A stretch of 50,781 bases of DNA from JAWLDB01 sp041686915. Lineage in GTDB: Bacteria > Bacillota > UBA994 > UBA5500. Where the stretch lies: positions 1 through 50,781 of the forward strand of contig JAWLDB010000004.1 in assembly GCA_041686915.1 (NCBI GenBank), read 5' to 3'. How positions within the stretch are numbered: the first letter of the stretch is position 1; the number at the start of each line of letters is the position of its first letter. Below, piece after piece: positions 1 to 8,482 of the stretch. The notes under the pieces are model-generated. The model was not told the DNA's origin, made no database searches, and worked only from the letters and a program-made list of their open reading frames with translations. A program made the translations under genes and the position numbers.

Positions 1-20
1 TTGATGTCGGACAGCGGAAG

Positions 21-689
21 ATGCTGAATATCTCGTTAGCCCAGTATCTTGGTTTGGAAGCGGCTTTAGCGTTTGACAATCAAGACAAGATTGATGGAAC
101 AATCAAACCCATTCATGTAAAGTTGGCCAAGACTTGCGGACTGGAGACAGCTATTGCTCTTTCCCAATATGAAGATGCTCTACTAAAGATGCACCAGGCA
201 GGGTCTAACCTGCTGCTGGTTGATGGCCAGCACTGGATGCTGGTTGAGGCAGTCAGTCAGTCGGACTTCTACCAGACACTAGCAAGTGGCGAAGGGTATT
301 GTCTTTATCGCGAGGAGAATGGTCAATCGTATTTCCTGGTAGATTATGCTTATCTCTCAGAGCGCGTCAACGGTGATAACATAACGCGTCAATGCGGCCC
401 GATTCTGAAGCGGCTAGGGTTGCCACGCTTCTTCAGCCACCGGGGGATCGATGAGCTTGAGATGCTGCTTTGGGGGATTGTCGAGACGGCGTGCAGACCG
501 GTCGACTGGGAGGCCATTGATTGCATCATGCCTGGAGGTAAGCGCAAGCGGGAAGCACTGCAACGGTTGCTGCAGAGAGGCATCCTTGCAGGTGATGACG
601 ACACTGGCTACCGCTGCTACTACTACGCTGGAGTAGAAGAGCAACTGGAACGGAAGGGCTTTGCAGATCTCTGCCGCTGCAGAGAATAA
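21..689 (+). CDS. Hypothetical protein, possibly 5'-truncated by the window edge
   Basis: I do not recognise this protein (222 residues from the first ATG). The frame stays open to the left edge and no Shine-Dalgarno precedes the ATG at 21, so the true start may lie outside the window. Visible feature: two related N-terminal segments, ISLAQYLGLEAALAF (about residues 4-18) and VKLAKTCGLETAIAL (about 33-47), look like an internal duplication of a helix pair. The second, with the following SQYEDAL, resembles the L-x-x-x-x-GLNEAIVLQQ helix seen in phage-type replication or DnaD-like winged-helix proteins, so a DNA-binding role is possible but unproven. The C-terminal third is rich in Arg and Cys. 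It ends just before a strong terminator shared with the convergent ric gene. Confidence 0.6.
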   Translation: MLNISLAQYLGLEAALAFDNQDKIDGTIKPIHVKLAKTCGLETAIALSQYEDALLKMHQAGSNLLLVDGQHWMLVEAVSQSDFYQTLASGEGYCLYREENGQSYFLVDYAYLSERVNGDNITRQCGPILKRLGLPRFFSHRGIDELEMLLWGIVETACRPVDWEAIDCIMPGGKRKREALQRLLQRGILAGDDDTGYRCYYYAGVEEQLERKGFADLCRCRE

Positions 690-703
690 TATGGCACATA
701 AAG

Positions 704-736
704 AACCTGCGCCTTTTTCAGGCGCAGGTTTCTTTT
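704..736. terminator. Intrinsic terminator between convergent genes
   Basis: A 10-bp perfect stem, AACCTGCGCC / GGCGCAGGTT, with a 7-base loop is followed by TCTTTT on the plus strand. It lies between the plus-strand gene ending at 689 and the minus-strand gene ending at 751. The plus-strand reading has the better T-tract. Confidence 0.8.
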
Positions 737-750
737 AACCGGGAATAAGC

Positions 751-1464
751 CTATTCAGCAAGCAGCGCTTTCAGACGAGGATGCAGGATGTTATTCTCCA
801 AGTGAATATGCTGGAACAAGTCATTCTCCATTTCCTGCAGCATGGCATAGGTGCGCTCGTAAGTGCCGCAAGCATCGGCCGGGATAGCATAGTCCTGGGT
901 AATCTCCCGTAACTCCTTCAGGATATCTCCAGCCCCTTCATGCTCACTCTCCAACTGATCGATAGTCTCGATGGCCTTTTTCAACACATCTTCCGACTTG
1001 GTTTCCTCGTACTCTTTAACCAGTGGGAAGAGTACTTCCTCTTCGGTGATCAGGTGCTGTTCCAGCTCGAGTTTCAGCGAGTGAAAGAGCCGGTGTACTT
1101 TGGACAGTTCTTTATGTCCGGCACCGTGGACTCGCAAAATGGTAGTTGTGATCTGACTAAGCTCAGGCAAGGTAGTATGCATATACGCGTGATGCGAGTT
1201 CACGATGTAGTCAACCAGCTCTACGAACGGGGCAGTGCGCCAGTCGATCTTCTGCTCCTTGAGGGCTTGAGCATGAGCATGAGCTTCATCGAGAGCCGTC
1301 AGAATCTGTTCGGTATCCAGGCCTTGTTCGGCAATTGCTTCGCCAAGGGCTCTGTTGCCACCGCAACAGAAGTCAACCTTGTATCGGCCGAAAACTTCCA
1401 CTGCCTTTGGCAGTTCTGCTACAATTTCACCAATCTTGTTACTAGGGTTAAAGACATGTGTCAC
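751..1464 (-). CDS. ric: Iron-sulfur cluster repair di-iron protein (ScdA/YtfE/RIC family)
   Basis: RIC proteins restore Fe-S clusters damaged by nitric oxide or oxidants, using a hemerythrin-like di-iron centre in the cytoplasm. The 237-residue protein has the family's two parts: an N-terminal ScdA_N (DUF542) domain with the DFCCGG motif (C33, C34), and a hemerythrin-like HHE four-helix bundle with candidate iron ligands H91/H92, H137 followed by EEE, H175, H209/H211, E213 and H218. Length is typical of ScdA/YtfE. The start is a GTG at 1464, 8 nt after AAGGAGG (1479-1473). It follows the FNR-like regulator gene on the same strand, and a CRP/FNR-type palindrome lies in its upstream region, suggesting direct control by that regulator. 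Family assignment is strong; substrate clusters are unknown. Confidence 0.93.
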   Translation of the reverse strand: MTHVFNPSNKIGEIVAELPKAVEVFGRYKVDFCCGGNRALGEAIAEQGLDTEQILTALDEAHAHAQALKEQKIDWRTAPFVELVDYIVNSHHAYMHTTLPELSQITTTILRVHGAGHKELSKVHRLFHSLKLELEQHLITEEEVLFPLVKEYEETKSEDVLKKAIETIDQLESEHEGAGDILKELREITQDYAIPADACGTYERTYAMLQEMENDLFQHIHLENNILHPRLKALLAE

Positions 1465-1553
1465 AACAAACGCCTCCTTAGGATAGTTCTCGCGCTCAGC
1501 AAGTAGTTGAGCACTTTCTATTACTAGCTTACGCTTAAAGCGTTGATATTTTC

Positions 1554-1567
1554 ATGACATAGGTCAT
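1554..1567 (-). promoter_or_regulatory. Candidate CRP/FNR-family operator upstream of ric
   Basis: The sequence ATGAC-ATAG-GTCAT is a perfect 5-4-5 inverted repeat flanked by TTT/AAA. This is the architecture of FNR boxes (TTGAT-N4-ATCAA), with the same TGA-N6-TCA core. It lies just after the FNR-like gene's stop codon and about 90 bp upstream of the ric start, a suitable place for activation or repression of ric. Binding is inferred, not shown. Confidence 0.5.
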
Positions 1568-1578
1568 AAAATGCTTAT

Positions 1579-2280
1579 CTATTTACGGCCTAGCCCCCTT
1601 AATGATGCTTCATCCAGAATATATAGCACTTTGTGTCCCTCACTTACTATCCAGTTGTTTCTCCGGAAGTCAGTCAAGCAACGACTAAAGGTCTCCTGCC
1701 TGAGCCCAACCATACTGGCCAACTCGTCACGATTGAGCTGTAGCTGTAGCTTGATGCCTTTGTCAGTGATGCGTCCTTGGCGTGTGGCAAGATTTAGCAG
1801 AAGGGCAGCTACCCGTTGGCGACTGTCGAGGAGTCCCAACTCTTCAGAGAGCTTTTCCGCCTGACGTAACCGCGCAGCCAAAGCATCAAGAATACTTAGC
1901 GCTGCAGCAGGATGATCCAGCAAGTATTGCCGCAACTTATGACTGGAGATGCAGCAGAGTTTTAGATTGGTTAGCGCCTGGACAGAAGCTGACGCCGGCA
2001 TGGAACTCACCAATGATAGCTCTCCATAAAAGTCGCCGACTTGCAGCAAGCGCAGGACATATTCACTGCCGCTTAGGTTATGAGTAAACACCTTGGCCTG
2101 ACCACCCTCAACGATATACAGCCCTACCAGTTCATCACCCTCGCGGACAACAACATCCCCTTTGTCGTAGGTACGATGTACAACCAAGTGCTCAATATCG
2201 TGAATATCTTCTGGCGGGAGTTCCTTGAAAAGGGGTAGCGATCCAATACAGCCTCGGTTGCATAGAGAGCATCGTAACAA
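1579..2280 (-). CDS. Crp/Fnr-family transcriptional regulator with N-terminal cysteine cluster
   Basis: A cNMP-binding-fold (beta-roll) sensor domain (about residues 15-120), a long dimerisation helix and a C-terminal helix-turn-helix. The N-terminus carries C4-x2-C7-x3-C11, and a further pair C109-C110 sits in the sensor core, as in FNR proteins where three N-terminal and one internal cysteine hold an O2/NO-sensitive [4Fe-4S] cluster. The recognition helix contains E196-T-F-S199-R200, the E-x-x-S-R pattern of FNR rather than the R-E-x-x-x-R of CRP. Start choice: a GTG at 2289 overlaps the Shine-Dalgarno AGGAGG (2294-2289); the TTG at 2280 is 8 nt downstream of it and is preferred. The downstream gene on the same strand is ric, suggesting a nitrosative/oxidative stress regulator. 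Effector is inferred. Confidence 0.88.
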   Translation of the reverse strand: MLRCSLCNRGCIGSLPLFKELPPEDIHDIEHLVVHRTYDKGDVVVREGDELVGLYIVEGGQAKVFTHNLSGSEYVLRLLQVGDFYGELSLVSSMPASASVQALTNLKLCCISSHKLRQYLLDHPAAALSILDALAARLRQAEKLSEELGLLDSRQRVAALLLNLATRQGRITDKGIKLQLQLNRDELASMVGLRQETFSRCLTDFRRNNWIVSEGHKVLYILDEASLRGLGRK

Positions 2281-2474
2281 CCCAACCACCTCCTGGTTGA
2301 TTATACCACGGTCAGCGAGGGGTCAGTTTATCGCGCATAGTAGCGCATTCCCGGTTGCCTTATTAGTCTACTGCTAAACTCCATGACTAAACATGCAGTA
2401 GATGCACTCGTCAGCAGGATTTACTTCGCCACGCGTAGAATGCTTGCTTACAGGATAAGGGAGGGGAGTTAAGT

Positions 2475-3920
2475 ATGTTCGATAAGGCAAAACTGTACCA
2501 ATCGATTGAGAGCAAACAGGACGCTTATACCGACTTAAGCGATCGGATTTGGGAGTATGCTGAGACCCGCTTTGAGGAAAAGCAATCTGCAAAAGTGTTA
2601 TGTGATGCCTTGGAAGACGCAGGCTTCATAGTTGAGCAGGAAGTTGCAGGTGTACCGTACGCCTTTGTCGGAACTTTCGGCAGCGGCAAACCGGTGATTG
2701 GTTTCCTTGGTGAGTATGACGCTCTGGGTAACCTCAGCCAGAAGGCTGGTATTGCTGAGCGCGAGCCACTAAAGGCCGGTGCTAACGGACATGGCTGTGG
2801 TCACCAGTTGCTAGGAGTAGGTGCCCTGGCAGCAGCTGCTGCAATGAAGGAGTACATGCAAGAGCATAACTTGCCTGGTACTATTAAGTACTTCGGTTGC
2901 CCTGGTGAGGAAGGTGGCTCTGGCAAGGCCTTCATGGCTAGAGCAGGCATCTTTGCTGATCTGGATACAGCCATTACTTGGCATGCAGGTTCGACTAACG
3001 GTGTGTTCTCCGGGTCTTCCCTGGCCAATATTCAGGTTTACTACCGCTTCACTGGAAAAGCATCGCATGCCGGCGGGTCACCGCACCTCGGTCGCAGTGC
3101 CCTGGATGCTGTCGAGCTAATGAACGTAGGCGTCAACTATATGCGCGAGCACATCATCTCAGAGGCCAGGGTGCATTACGCGGTGATCAACACGGGCGGC
3201 AAGAGCCCGAACGTGGTTCAGCCGGAAGCGGAAGTGCTTTACCTGATTCGTGCGCCGAAAAACAATATCGTACAGGAGATCTTCCAGTGGGTAAATGAAA
3301 TTGCCCAAGGTGCTGCTATGATGACCCAAACCAAGGTGGAAATCCAGGTCGACAAGGCGTGTTCCAACCTAATCCCCAATGAAACGCTGGAGAAGCTGAT
3401 GCAGGCCAACCTGGAGGCCATGACAGCGCTGGAACCAACGCCGGAAGAGGTGGAGTTCGCCAGGTCAATCCGCGCTACCCTCGACAAAGCGGAGGCTCAG
3501 AAAGAGCTAGACTCGCTAGTCCAGACCTATGGAACCAAGGAAGGCCGCGAGTTGGCTAAGCAGCTGGAAGGCCAGGAGTTCTGCACCATCGTGCTCCCGC
3601 ACAAGAACTCGGACAAGGCCATGAGCGGGTCCACCGATGTCTCAGATGTCTCTTGGAACGTGCCGACTGTACAATGCTGGACCAGTTGCTACGCCCTTGG
3701 TACACCCGGCCACTCGTGGCAGTTGGTAGCTCAAGGGAAGTCTTCCTGGGCACACAAAGGAATGCTATTGGCGGCCAAGGCTATGGCCGGGACAGCATTA
3801 GACCTATTGGCCCAGCCGGAAAAGATTGAAGCAGCGAAGGCTGAGCTAAAGGATCGCTTAGGTGAAGAGACATACGTCTGTCCAATCCCGGACGGGGTTA
3901 ACCCCAGCCCGGTAAAATAG
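2475..3920 (+). CDS. M20 family amidohydrolase, AbgB-like (p-aminobenzoyl-glutamate hydrolase subunit B type)
   Basis: Cytoplasmic zinc amidohydrolase of the M20D group. Its 481 residues equal, from memory, the length of E. coli AbgB, one subunit of the enzyme that cleaves p-aminobenzoyl-glutamate from folate breakdown. Visible motifs: GEYDALG (about 79-85), the metal site GHGCGH (H106, C108, H110), the catalytic GEEGGSGKAFMARAG (E145/E146), THAG-like WHAGSTNG (H170), and the C-terminal GSTDVSDVSW and TPGHSW motifs. The dimerisation lid domain lies between about 185 and 300. Start supported by GGGAGGGGAG just upstream. A companion AbgA-like gene lies 4.5 kb downstream instead of adjacent. Other M20 substrates (N-acyl amino acids, peptides) remain possible. 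Confidence 0.88.
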   Translation: MFDKAKLYQSIESKQDAYTDLSDRIWEYAETRFEEKQSAKVLCDALEDAGFIVEQEVAGVPYAFVGTFGSGKPVIGFLGEYDALGNLSQKAGIAEREPLKAGANGHGCGHQLLGVGALAAAAAMKEYMQEHNLPGTIKYFGCPGEEGGSGKAFMARAGIFADLDTAITWHAGSTNGVFSGSSLANIQVYYRFTGKASHAGGSPHLGRSALDAVELMNVGVNYMREHIISEARVHYAVINTGGKSPNVVQPEAEVLYLIRAPKNNIVQEIFQWVNEIAQGAAMMTQTKVEIQVDKACSNLIPNETLEKLMQANLEAMTALEPTPEEVEFARSIRATLDKAEAQKELDSLVQTYGTKEGRELAKQLEGQEFCTIVLPHKNSDKAMSGSTDVSDVSWNVPTVQCWTSCYALGTPGHSWQLVAQGKSSWAHKGMLLAAKAMAGTALDLLAQPEKIEAAKAELKDRLGEETYVCPIPDGVNPSPVK

Positions 3921-3963
3921 TGAGTGATAGGGGGGCCGTTGAAACGGCCTCCCTATCACTCAC
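3920..3963. terminator. Large inverted repeat after the abgB-like gene
   Basis: A roughly 18-bp stem (GTGAGTGATAGGG.. pairing with ..CCCTATCACTCAC) with a GAAA loop begins at the last base of the stop codon. There is no T-tract on the plus strand; read on the minus strand it is followed by TATTTT. It probably terminates or stabilises transcripts of the two convergent genes. Confidence 0.55.
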
Positions 3964-4019
3964 CACCTATTTGCGTCAAGGACCCATGGCCTAGTTCTTT
4001 AGCAGTGACTCAGCTTAAT

Positions 4020-5108
4020 CTACTGACTTTTCCATAGAAACAGCGCGTATTGCATCATAAGCAGGAATGGTCGTATGACAGTCCGCTGATCGCTGAAAGG
4101 TAGATCATTCTTGTTTGGGCGGGCGTTTGCCTCAATCACCCAGACCTTCCTGCCCTCGCCGATGGCGAGGTCCAGACCAATCTCTCCCATAGGGCCTAGT
4201 GCCTGTTCCAAACGACGAACGGTTAACATGGCTACTCTAACTAGGCGCGCAGCCATAAACCATGCACTAAGCCCTTTAATCCCGAACACACTCAGACCCT
4301 TAGGTAGAGGCAGTTGTGTAGCTCCCTGATGCCTGCTGACTGCAAACTGACCTGGGTGCCCGATGAAAGCATAGCTAAGAGCATGTCTCCAACTGCCTCT
4401 TCCATCTTTGGACATAATCACTCTTACTTTGTTGCGCTTCTGCTCAACCTCCAGAATTCTCAACTCTTCCTGCACAACAAAGCGACCCTGTGCATTCTTC
4501 AGCACCTTGCCCACCAGTTCATCAAAACGGAGTTCAGTGAGTTTCTCGCCGGTGCTCGAATCCTCCCAACCGAACAATCCGCTACCCATGTTCCATACCC
4601 TGGATATGTTCTGTGCTCCAAAACCATAGCGAGGCTTGGCCAAGACAGACCAATGTTTCTTCAGCATTGACGCGAGGTCAGAAGCATTTTCGTAGAGCCT
4701 CGTTTCTGGTATGAACTCCTGCGTATCCTTGAACTTGCTAAGAGCCCAGTGCACTTCCCACTTGCCCAGCACATCAAGAGAGTTGATCGCTTTGGCCTGT
4801 CGGAAGATTCGTCTCTTGACCCGTTGCCCCTTGCTGTTCTTCTTCTTGCTTAACAGGGTAGCGAGATGAACGACGTCTGGCCATGGCATTTCCGACCTTT
4901 CCCATTTCCCGTTCTGATTTCTCGTCCAACCGTGAATACGATCATCCTGCAGGTCCACATCACTCAGTCTGAAGAAATATAGCTCTACGCCGACGCTTTT
5001 GGCCGCGTCCACAGCCAGCTCCATGCGTGGCACATATTCCCCGCGTAAGGTACGGCGAATGTGTGTAGACCAGACGAGTATTCCAACCACCGGTCGCTGA
5101 CTACGCAT
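4020..5108 (-). CDS. YheC/YheD family ATP-grasp protein (endospore coat-associated)
   Basis: About 362 residues. N-terminal P-V-V-G-I-L-V strand, then the central ATP-grasp fold. Visible motifs: the ATP-binding strand VLAKPRYGFGAQNI, KVRVIMSKDG, the metal-binding region GEIGLDLAIGEGRKVWVIEANARPNKND (E..N near the C-terminus). The glycine-rich loop (RYGFGAQN) is less canonical than in its divergent neighbour (RGSGGKG). The family is found in spore formers and linked to the spore coat; the reaction is not established. The start at 5108 (MRSQRP) is chosen because GGGAGG lies 7-8 nt upstream; a longer frame to 5129 includes that Shine-Dalgarno. A sigma-E-like promoter candidate lies about 40 bp upstream. 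Confidence 0.85.
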   Translation of the reverse strand: MRSQRPVVGILVWSTHIRRTLRGEYVPRMELAVDAAKSVGVELYFFRLSDVDLQDDRIHGWTRNQNGKWERSEMPWPDVVHLATLLSKKKNSKGQRVKRRIFRQAKAINSLDVLGKWEVHWALSKFKDTQEFIPETRLYENASDLASMLKKHWSVLAKPRYGFGAQNISRVWNMGSGLFGWEDSSTGEKLTELRFDELVGKVLKNAQGRFVVQEELRILEVEQKRNKVRVIMSKDGRGSWRHALSYAFIGHPGQFAVSRHQGATQLPLPKGLSVFGIKGLSAWFMAARLVRVAMLTVRRLEQALGPMGEIGLDLAIGEGRKVWVIEANARPNKNDLPFSDQRTVIRPFLLMMQYALFLWKSQ

Positions 5109-5144
5109 AAACCCACCTCCCTTCTCCATATCCTATTCTCCAGT

Positions 5145-5174
5145 TGTGTATCGAGTGATATATCCGAAATATAA
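5145..5174 (-). promoter_or_regulatory. Possible mother-cell (sigma-E-like) promoter for the minus-strand ATP-grasp gene
   Basis: On the minus strand TTATATT (5174-5168) is followed after 15 bp by GATACACA (5152-5145). This resembles the sigma-E pattern (KMATATT, about 14 bp, CATACAnT). The -10 would put the transcript start about 30 nt before the start codon at 5108. The position fits a spore-coat gene, but the match is imperfect. Confidence 0.35.
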
Positions 5175-5297
5175 CTGAAGACAGCGACTAACACTCAATA
5201 CTCACATGCGTATCGCCATACATACTAGGTGCATATATTGTAGTGAGAACAAGGATGGTCTGTACTGCACCGCATTGCAGAAAGGAGGGATAGCATC

Positions 5298-6389
5298 ATG
5301 AACCGGCATCCGCTCGTCGGTATCCTGGTAACTTCCAAAGCATTAAAAGCTGCCATAGGAAGCCATGCCTCGACTGAACCTAACCTGCATTTGGTCGCAG
5401 CAAGGGCCGAAGGTGTGCTCGCGTTCTACTTCAGTCTAAGAGGAGTATCATTGCGTAAGTGCCAGGTACGAGGCTGGCTCCACGACCAGTCCGGTAAGTG
5501 GTGCCGGGAGGTGTTTCGGTTACCAGACGTGGTTTATGTTCGCCGGTCCACGCCAAGGAGCGGCTTCCTGCCACGATTCAATAAGCTGCTACGTAGGGTC
5601 ATACCGCTTAACGAGCCTAATCAGCTGTTCAAGTGGACGACCCACACAGCTCTCCTTGGTTATAAAGACACTGCAGCCATGTTGCCGCATGCAGTCTTGT
5701 ACCACCATGCTTCAAACCTGCTGTCGATGCTGGCACGATACCCGTCCGTCTATGTAAAACCGGACCGGGGTAGTGGGGGCAAGGGCATAGTACGCATCTG
5801 GCAGGATGGGGTACGCCGTTTTTGGTGGCAAGCCACAACCGGTGACAGAGGAATGCTATCGCTGACCGAGGAACAACTCCGTGTTCAGATGGAAGAGTGG
5901 GCAAGCAGCAAATCTCTGATAATTCAACAGGAAATACCTGTCCTCAGAATAGACGGACGTCGCACGGACATTCGTGTAGTAATGCAAAAGGATGACAAAG
6001 CCCAGTGGCAGCTGTATGCCTATTTCCGGGTTGGTCCGCAACGCTCCCTGGTGTCCAATGTAGACCAAGGCGGCGAAAAAATGAGCGTAGTGGAAGCACT
6101 ACGACACATAGGCATGCGCAAAGACCGTTGCAGGGAAAAAGAGCAACGGGTGCATCAAGCGGCGCTAGTGATAGGTAACCGGCTACAGCAGTCCTTCGGA
6201 CGGATGGGGGAGATAGGTGTTGACTTAGCCTTAGACCGGAACTACCGAGTGTGGATTATCGAAGCGAATGCCAGACCAGGTAAGTCAGTCCATGGCAATC
6301 ATGACGATCTGGAGATCCGGTTTCGTCGACCATTCCAATATGCCAAGTATCTATGGTGCAACAAGGCATGGAGGAACAGTAGGCGATAA
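5298..6389 (+). CDS. YheC/YheD family ATP-grasp protein (endospore coat-associated)
   Basis: 363 residues, a paralogue of the divergently transcribed neighbour. Motifs in order: HPLVGILV at the N-terminus, PDVVYVRR (about 76-83), VYVKPDRGSGGKGIVRIW (ATP-binding strand and glycine-rich loop, about 153-170), LIIQQEIPVLRIDGRRTDIRVV, GRMGEIGVDLALD and WIIEANARPGKS (metal-binding Glu/Asn). The glycine loop is complete, so this copy is likely an active ATP-grasp ligase-type enzyme. Start supported by AAAGGAGGG 8 nt before the ATG. The two genes share a 190-bp divergent regulatory region. Spore-coat association is known for the family; the reaction and substrate are unknown. Confidence 0.88.
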   Translation: MNRHPLVGILVTSKALKAAIGSHASTEPNLHLVAARAEGVLAFYFSLRGVSLRKCQVRGWLHDQSGKWCREVFRLPDVVYVRRSTPRSGFLPRFNKLLRRVIPLNEPNQLFKWTTHTALLGYKDTAAMLPHAVLYHHASNLLSMLARYPSVYVKPDRGSGGKGIVRIWQDGVRRFWWQATTGDRGMLSLTEEQLRVQMEEWASSKSLIIQQEIPVLRIDGRRTDIRVVMQKDDKAQWQLYAYFRVGPQRSLVSNVDQGGEKMSVVEALRHIGMRKDRCREKEQRVHQAALVIGNRLQQSFGRMGEIGVDLALDRNYRVWIIEANARPGKSVHGNHDDLEIRFRRPFQYAKYLWCNKAWRNSRR

Positions 6390-6496
6390 TCACTGAGTAT
6401 AGCAGAGACCGGCTTTTATATGCTTTGAGCAAATAAAGAGGGAACCGTTACCTTGCTGCCGAACAAAGCCACGTAGGTTGTGCAAGGAGGAAAAGT

Positions 6497-8326
6497 ATGG
6501 CTAATAACACGATTGCAACTCCATCTGGATTAGCAGATCTACTGCAAACCTCAGAGGAAGTTGTATTGGTCATGACGTATCCTGGTGGCATCATTGTCGA
6601 CGCTAACCCAGCCGCTCTCAAACTCTACGGGTATGATCGGTCAGAGTTGTTTGGCATGCACATCCAACAGTTACGCTCGGCAGGCACAATAGCTGACATA
6701 CGCAAGCAGATGAGAGTTGCCGCTATGCACGGCATCCGGTTGATGACGGTGCATTACACCAAGCACGGGGAGAGTGTACCGGTCGTGGTTAAGTCGAATA
6801 GCATTAATGTGGGCGGGCAAATCTACCTGCTTAGCATTATTAGCAAGATTGCTGAAGAGGAGGTACGCATTCAGCAAGCGCCTGTGCGTATCGGGAAGGC
6901 TAGATGGAAGCATTCTGGCCAAAGCAAGCAATTGGTTCAGTCATTCTCGCTGGTCAGCGAGTTTGCTGCTGCCGGCATGTGGCTGCTCGATAGAAACGGG
7001 ACCATATTGAAGGCCAATCCGGCCATCTCACGAATGCTCGGGTATTGCCAACCAGAAATCCAGGAGAAGAGTTTTCTCTTTTTCACCTTGGCTGATGACA
7101 CCGACCAGAGCTCAGAACTGTTTGGTCAACTAGTAGATGGGAAGAAAAACGCGTATGAGATAGACAAACGCTATGTAACCAAGAGAGGCGACATCATCTG
7201 GGCCAGGGTAACGGTTACCGCGCTACTCAACGCTGCCGACGAGCACGCCTTATGTATGGCGCAAATTGAGGATATCACCAGCGAAAAGCTTCTGCAGGAA
7301 GAGATGCAACACTATCACGCCTTGGTGCGTTACTCAGATACTGCTATCTACAGCGCCAGCCTGGATGGGACAATCAAAACCTGGAACCCCGCTGCAGAAC
7401 GCATGTTTGGCTATGGTGAGCAGGAGATGATCGGGCAATCTGTCAAACTGCTGTTCCCCGACGAACTCCGCAGTTCACCTCTCCCATTCCTAGATCAGCT
7501 TAAGGCAGAACAAGCCATACAGACAGATACAATCCGGCGCCATAAATCAGGCAGATTGGTGCAGGTAGCCCTGAACGTTTCTCCCATCAAGAATAGTGCG
7601 GGGAACATAGTCGGAGTATCTTCGCTCGCCCGCGACATTTCGTCGGTATTAGAGCTACAGGCTGAAATCGCCAAGCTTGACCGGTTAAACATAGTGGGAG
7701 AGATAGCTGCCAGCATCGGCCATGAAGTGCGCAATCCAATGACTACGGTGCGCGGTTACCTGCAGCTGCTGCAGCGCAATCAGGACCTTGCTGCCTACAA
7801 GCCTCAGATGAACACAATGATAGAAGAACTCGATCGCATGAACGACATTATCACGGAGTTTCTTGCACTGGCGAGAGTGCAGACTGCGAGCATCGCTCCC
7901 AATGATCTGAACAAGACAGTGAGCACCCTACAACCATTAATCGACGCCGAGGCCATTATGCAAGGCAAGGAGGTCTGTTTCAACCTGATGGATTTACCGT
8001 CAGTAGATATGGACCCCAAGGAAATCAGGCAATTACTGCTCAACCTGGTTCGAAATGGTCTGGAAGCGATGGATAAGGGAGGCAAGCTCACTATCAGCAC
8101 ATATCTGCTGGCAGGCAACGTGGTGCTGGACGTTACCGATACAGGCTGCGGCATACCAGTTGAGTATCGGAGCAAAATTGGCACTGCCTTTTTTACAACC
8201 AAGCCAAACGGGACAGGCCTAGGGCTGTCTGCGTGCTACAGCATCGTTGCTAAGCACCGGGCAAGGCTAACCATCGATTCCTCGCCGGCGGGCAGCACTT
8301 TCCGCGTACACTTCACTCCAAACTGA
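6497..8326 (+). CDS. PAS-domain sensor histidine kinase (sporulation-kinase type)
   Basis: 609 residues, no transmembrane segment seen, so probably cytoplasmic. Domain order: PAS (about 14-120), PAS (about 155-270), PAS (about 275-395, containing WNPAAERMFGY), HisKA with RLNIVGEIAASIGHEVRNP (phospho-acceptor H409), and HATPase_c with N-box LLNLVRNGLEAM, G1 DTGCGIP, F-box FFTTK and G2 GTGLGLS. The H-E-V-R-N-P-M-T-T-V-R-G-Y-L-Q box is that of the KinA/KinE sporulation kinases feeding Spo0F/Spo0A, and no response regulator is adjacent, so it is an orphan kinase probably feeding the phosphorelay. Start supported by GGAGGAAAAGT-ATG. Two relatives lie at 39.4-44.1 kb. The signal is unknown. Confidence 0.92.
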   Translation: MANNTIATPSGLADLLQTSEEVVLVMTYPGGIIVDANPAALKLYGYDRSELFGMHIQQLRSAGTIADIRKQMRVAAMHGIRLMTVHYTKHGESVPVVVKSNSINVGGQIYLLSIISKIAEEEVRIQQAPVRIGKARWKHSGQSKQLVQSFSLVSEFAAAGMWLLDRNGTILKANPAISRMLGYCQPEIQEKSFLFFTLADDTDQSSELFGQLVDGKKNAYEIDKRYVTKRGDIIWARVTVTALLNAADEHALCMAQIEDITSEKLLQEEMQHYHALVRYSDTAIYSASLDGTIKTWNPAAERMFGYGEQEMIGQSVKLLFPDELRSSPLPFLDQLKAEQAIQTDTIRRHKSGRLVQVALNVSPIKNSAGNIVGVSSLARDISSVLELQAEIAKLDRLNIVGEIAASIGHEVRNPMTTVRGYLQLLQRNQDLAAYKPQMNTMIEELDRMNDIITEFLALARVQTASIAPNDLNKTVSTLQPLIDAEAIMQGKEVCFNLMDLPSVDMDPKEIRQLLLNLVRNGLEAMDKGGKLTISTYLLAGNVVLDVTDTGCGIPVEYRSKIGTAFFTTKPNGTGLGLSACYSIVAKHRARLTIDSSPAGSTFRVHFTPN

Positions 8327-8358
8327 GACGAGGGGCAGTCCCTTCGTCTCAGTTTTTC
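8321..8358 (+). terminator. Intrinsic terminator after the first PAS kinase
   Basis: The stem AACTGAGACGAGGG / CCTTCGTCTCAGTT (one mismatch) with a GCAGTC loop ends in a TTTTT run. It begins within the last codons and stop of the kinase gene. Confidence 0.85.
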
Positions 8359-8430
8359 AACCTGGAGCGACCGGTACACGTTCTCCGGGTCAGGCAGATT
8401 GTAACAACACCTCAAATACTGAAAGGAATT

Positions 8431-8458
8431 TTGCCTCGTAACGCGAAGTATCTATATA
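8431..8458 (+). promoter_or_regulatory. Probable sigma-A promoter of the abgA-like gene
   Basis: TTGCCT (8431-8436), a 16-bp spacer and TATATA (8453-8458) lie just upstream of the Shine-Dalgarno GGAGG at 8470. The -35 is a 4/6 match to consensus and the -10 sits in an AT-rich TATATATAAATAT stretch. The leader would be only about 20 nt. Confidence 0.45.
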
Positions 8459-8482
8459 TAAATATCCCTGGAGGTGCATGAA

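Noticed and set aside
940..1506. 188-codon plus-strand frame opposite ric
   Set aside because: Antisense shadow of a clear ric gene; no Shine-Dalgarno and no family resemblance.
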